Below are positions 62,198 through 64,000 of a DNA stretch of 64,000 nt, one piece after another. The stretch comes from an uncultured Prevotellaceae bacterium. GTDB taxonomy: Bacteria > Bacteroidota > Bacteroidia > Bacteroidales > Bacteroidaceae. The notes below the pieces were generated by a model, which was not told the DNA's origin, ran no database searches, and saw only the letters and a program-made list of their open reading frames with translations. The position numbers and the translations under genes are program-made. The first letter of the stretch is position 1; every line of letters begins with the position of its first letter. Where the stretch lies: positions 62,001-126,000 of the forward strand of contig CACZBS010000006.1 in the NCBI GenBank assembly GCA_902779455.1, given 5' to 3'.

Positions 62198-62475
62198 TTT
62201 CCGGACAGTTTCTATTCAATGACCAGACCTAAGACGAGAGTCTATGAGAAGACGTATCACGATATCCGATGGTGCTCAGGCAGTCTCTTGCTGTCCGACA
62301 TTACGGCGCGTGAGTCACTCCGATACAGTCATCGTGCGAGCCTGCCTCTTCCCTCCTTATCGCGGGCTATTCCAGGGCCTTCCAGTAAAGGGAAACAAGG
62401 TGGCTAGCACTTTTCGTGTCGTTACAGGTGCAGCCTTAGGGAATGATTAACAACAACAATATCAAAAAAAGAACT

Positions 62476-63531
62476 ATGAGAAAAGCTTTCTTTACCCTGA
62501 TGTTGCTCTTCGCAGCAACAGCCATGAACGCCCAGACCATCGTGAAGGGCGACATGAACGACGACAAAGAGCTCACCATCACTGATGCCGTGAGCGTAGT
62601 AGACGTAATCCTGGGCAATGCTCCCAAACAGACCATCGGCATTGGGGGCGATCCCTACATGGTGGACAACACACTGGTGGTGGGCAGATGGAAATCATCT
62701 GGTGGCTCGTCATTTACCCTGAATGAAGATGGCAGCACCAACTTACCTGAGTTCGCAACCTACAAGTTCCGCCCTTATCAAGGCACGCTCATGTTCTTCG
62801 ATAGCCAAGGCAAGCCTGTCAAGACGATTGTACTGGGCGAAGTGGAGAAGGGACGCTATCTGCTGGCTGCCAATTATAACACGGATACCTATATCTACTA
62901 TTATCGTGATGGATCAGGTTCTATTGGTGGCCGAGACTACGTCGACCTCGGCCTTCCCAGCGGCACGTTGTGGGCCACATGCAATGTTGGTGCCAGCAGC
63001 CCTGAGGACTATGGCAACTATATCGCTTGGGGTGAGATGAGTTCCAAGTCCACGTACGGTTGGAGCACCTACAAGTGGTGTAATGGCTCTAAGACTACAA
63101 TGACCAAGTACTGCACTGAGAGCAGTTATGGCAATAACGGCTTTACCGACAACAAGAAGGAACTCGATCCGGAGGACGATGCCGCTTACGTGAACTGGGG
63201 GCGTGACTGGCGCATGCCGAGTCAGGAGCAGTTCGAAGAACTCATCAACAGCAGCTACACCACTACCGAATGGACAACCCAAAACGGTGTCAACGGTCGC
63301 CTGATTACCAGCAAGTCGAATGGCAACTCCATTTTCCTTCCCGCAGCAGGGGACCGCAGCGGTAGTTCGCTCGAATATCCGGGCTCCGGCTACTACTGGT
63401 CGCGCACGCTCCACGAGAGCTACCCGAGCCACGCGTGGAGCCTGTACTTCTATTCGAGCAGCATCGACGCGGGCACCGGCTACTCCCGTTTCTACGGCTA
63501 TAGTGTGCGCCCTGTACGCTTCTCAGAATAG
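62476..63531 (+). CDS. Secreted dockerin-like/Fibrobacter-major-domain (C-type-lectin-fold) protein
   Basis: A 351-residue exported protein; start at 62476 (MRKAFFTL) gives a signal peptide (1-20). Residues about 22-48 (KGDMNDDKELTITDAVSVVDVILG) resemble a single dockerin-type calcium-binding repeat, and a beta-rich domain follows (about 55-145). Residues about 153-351 match the Fibrobacter succinogenes major paralogous domain: YVDLGLPSGTLWATCNVGASSPEDYGNYIAWGE, NWGRDWRMPSQEQFEELI, LPAAGDRSGSSLEY, YYWSRTLHESYP and SVRPVRF. This fold is related to the C-type-lectin/FGE type used by many variable proteins. Codons in the last 40 residues are nearly all NNC or NNG with no AAC or AAT, so a diversity-generating-retroelement target is possible (see findings). 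Confidence 0.85.
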   Translation: MRKAFFTLMLLFAATAMNAQTIVKGDMNDDKELTITDAVSVVDVILGNAPKQTIGIGGDPYMVDNTLVVGRWKSSGGSSFTLNEDGSTNLPEFATYKFRPYQGTLMFFDSQGKPVKTIVLGEVEKGRYLLAANYNTDTYIYYYRDGSGSIGGRDYVDLGLPSGTLWATCNVGASSPEDYGNYIAWGEMSSKSTYGWSTYKWCNGSKTTMTKYCTESSYGNNGFTDNKKELDPEDDAAYVNWGRDWRMPSQEQFEELINSSYTTTEWTTQNGVNGRLITSKSNGNSIFLPAAGDRSGSSLEYPGSGYYWSRTLHESYPSHAWSLYFYSSSIDAGTGYSRFYGYSVRPVRFSE

Positions 63532-63547
63532 TGCATCCTCTCCTTCC

Positions 63548-63555
63548 TACCTTTG
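63548..63555 (+). promoter_or_regulatory. -7 promoter box before a broken gene
   Basis: TACCTTTG followed by CCC, 25 bp upstream of the ATG at 63581. Confidence 0.6.
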
Positions 63556-63580
63556 CCCATATTTACAAAACCAACCAATC

Positions 63581-63640
63581 ATGAAGAAGACTTTATTTAC
63601 ATTCTTGTTGCTCTTCGCAGCAGATGCACCACGTTTTTAA
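63581..63640 (+). pseudogene. Broken 5' end of a secreted-protein gene
   Basis: A promoter, a start codon and a signal-peptide sequence (MKKTLFTFLLLFAA) are followed after 19 codons by a stop within an inverted repeat. The 15-bp word TTGCTCTTCGCAGCA is identical to one in the signal peptide of the gene at 62476. The rest of the gene is missing, consistent with deletion or insertion at about 63622. The alternative, a functional 19-residue peptide, is unlikely. Confidence 0.5.
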
Positions 63641-63651
63641 CGTGTTGCATC
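63623..63651. repeat. 13-bp inverted repeat at the break point
   Basis: GATGCACCACGTT and AACGTGTTGCATC (one mismatch) surround a 3-nt T loop, exactly where the signal-peptide coding stops matching its paralogue. Confidence 0.75.
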
Positions 63652-63802
63652 GCTATCATGGTTGAGCAGAGAACCAAATACGGCTCACCTGTCACATATT
63701 ATTTCGTGCTTGTTATACCAATTGAGTTTCCTAGGCTTGCTTGGCTGAACGCGAAATAATAGCGAATGCTTACTGTCGGTCCGGATTTCTCCCCGAACCG
63801 AC
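63652..63802 (-). ncRNA. Candidate minus-strand structured RNA
   Basis: A -7 box lies at 63805-63812 and a stem (63775-63780 with 63797-63802, plus inner CGG/CCG) sits at the expected 5' end. A perfect 10-bp pairing (TATTATTTCG 63697-63706 with CGAAATAATA 63752-63761) could form a long arm, with CGCTAT/ATAGCG as an alternative pairing. No reading frame is apparent. It is not a recognised RNA class. Confidence 0.35.
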
Positions 63803-63804
63803 GG

Positions 63805-63812
63805 CAAAGTTA
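63805..63812 (-). promoter_or_regulatory. -7 promoter box, minus strand
   Basis: The reverse strand reads TAACTTTG followed by CCGTCGG. It is the only promoter-like match pointing into the gene-free stretch 63641-63804. Confidence 0.5.
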
Positions 63813-63835
63813 CAAAAAAACTGGGAATAAAGAAT

Positions 63836-63867
63836 AAAAAAACGGGGAAAAGTTTTTCTTTTCCCCG
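63836..63867 (-). terminator. Terminator for a leftward transcript from outside the window
   Basis: Perfect 10-bp arms (63843-63852 with 63858-63867, CGGGGAAAAG) and a 5-nt loop. On the minus strand the stem is followed by seven T, which fits a rho-independent terminator. Confidence 0.65.
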
Positions 63868-63934
63868 AAAAGTGATGCCCCCGATGCGCTATGATGGCAT
63901 GAACGCTTTAGTAATTTTTTATGTGATATGAAAA

Positions 63935-64000
63935 GTTACAGACCCCACCCCCAACCCCTCCCCTTGAAGGGAGGGGAGCTGCTGCGCCGTTATCCGCGGC
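63935..64000. repeat. Long palindromic element PE-1, copy 5 (cut by window end)
   Basis: Starts GTTACAGACCCCACCCCC and continues through CCCTCCCCTTGAAGGGAGGGG to CTGCTGCGCCGTTATCCGCGG. The right arm is outside the window. Confidence 0.88.

Noticed and set aside
62156-62450. Open frames of 83 and 68 codons between the structured RNA and the gene at 62476
   Set aside because: No recognisable sequence pattern, no promoter, and they overlap the terminator hairpin or leader.

Overview
The window is a GC-rich Bacteroidales chromosome segment, most likely Prevotella or a close relative (inference). The signs are two SusC/SusD pairs, TAnnTTTG-type -7 promoter boxes, type IX secretion (T9SS) signals, a PorE-like T9SS protein and many lipoproteins. 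No rRNA, tRNA, CRISPR array or complete insertion sequence was recognised.

Layout. (1) 1-3133, minus strand: truncated antitoxin-like gene, MscS channel, HAD hydrolase and a secreted carboxypeptidase-regulatory-like protein. (2) 3562-43735: a glycan-degradation locus that fits rhamnogalacturonan/pectin. It has a giant PL11 rhamnogalacturonan lyase fused to autotransporter-like repeats, a large secreted binding-type protein, three fasciclin lipoproteins interleaved with two SusCD pairs, GH115, a short GH106-like protein, GH2, a double esterase and GH28; convergent to these are GH97 and a second PL11. Lyases and GH28 would cut the backbone, esterases remove acetyl groups, GH2/GH97/GH106/GH115 trim side chains and oligosaccharides, and the SusCD pairs import products. 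No regulator of the locus is in the window. (3) 44009-45876: DUF6249-like protein, PspC protein, ECF sigma factor and a small membrane protein. (4) 46053-53462: PorE-like protein, topoisomerase III, an alpha/beta hydrolase, a cupin-carboxymuconolactone decarboxylase fusion and a PAS protein. (5) 53753-60800: a tight six-gene operon with a CHASE2 membrane protein, a secreted SEL1-caspase protein, a FecR/DUF4384-like protein, two unknown secreted proteins and a TPR/outer-membrane protein. (6) 60801-64000: repeat elements, a structured RNA with its own promoter and terminator, a C-type-lectin-like Fibrobacter-major-domain protein, a broken gene start and a second possible small RNA.

The most unusual feature is repeat DNA that the genes do not explain. 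Six intergenic loci carry about four tandem palindromic units with an exact 21- or 22-bp period. Five copies of a long GC-rich palindromic element (called PE-1 here) and two of another (PE-2) fill intergenic regions. Related palindromes or microrepeats are inserted in frame inside the ECF sigma factor, topoisomerase III (twice) and the HAD hydrolase. The other strong candidates for undescribed biology are the CHASE2-caspase operon and the structured RNA upstream of the lectin-like gene.
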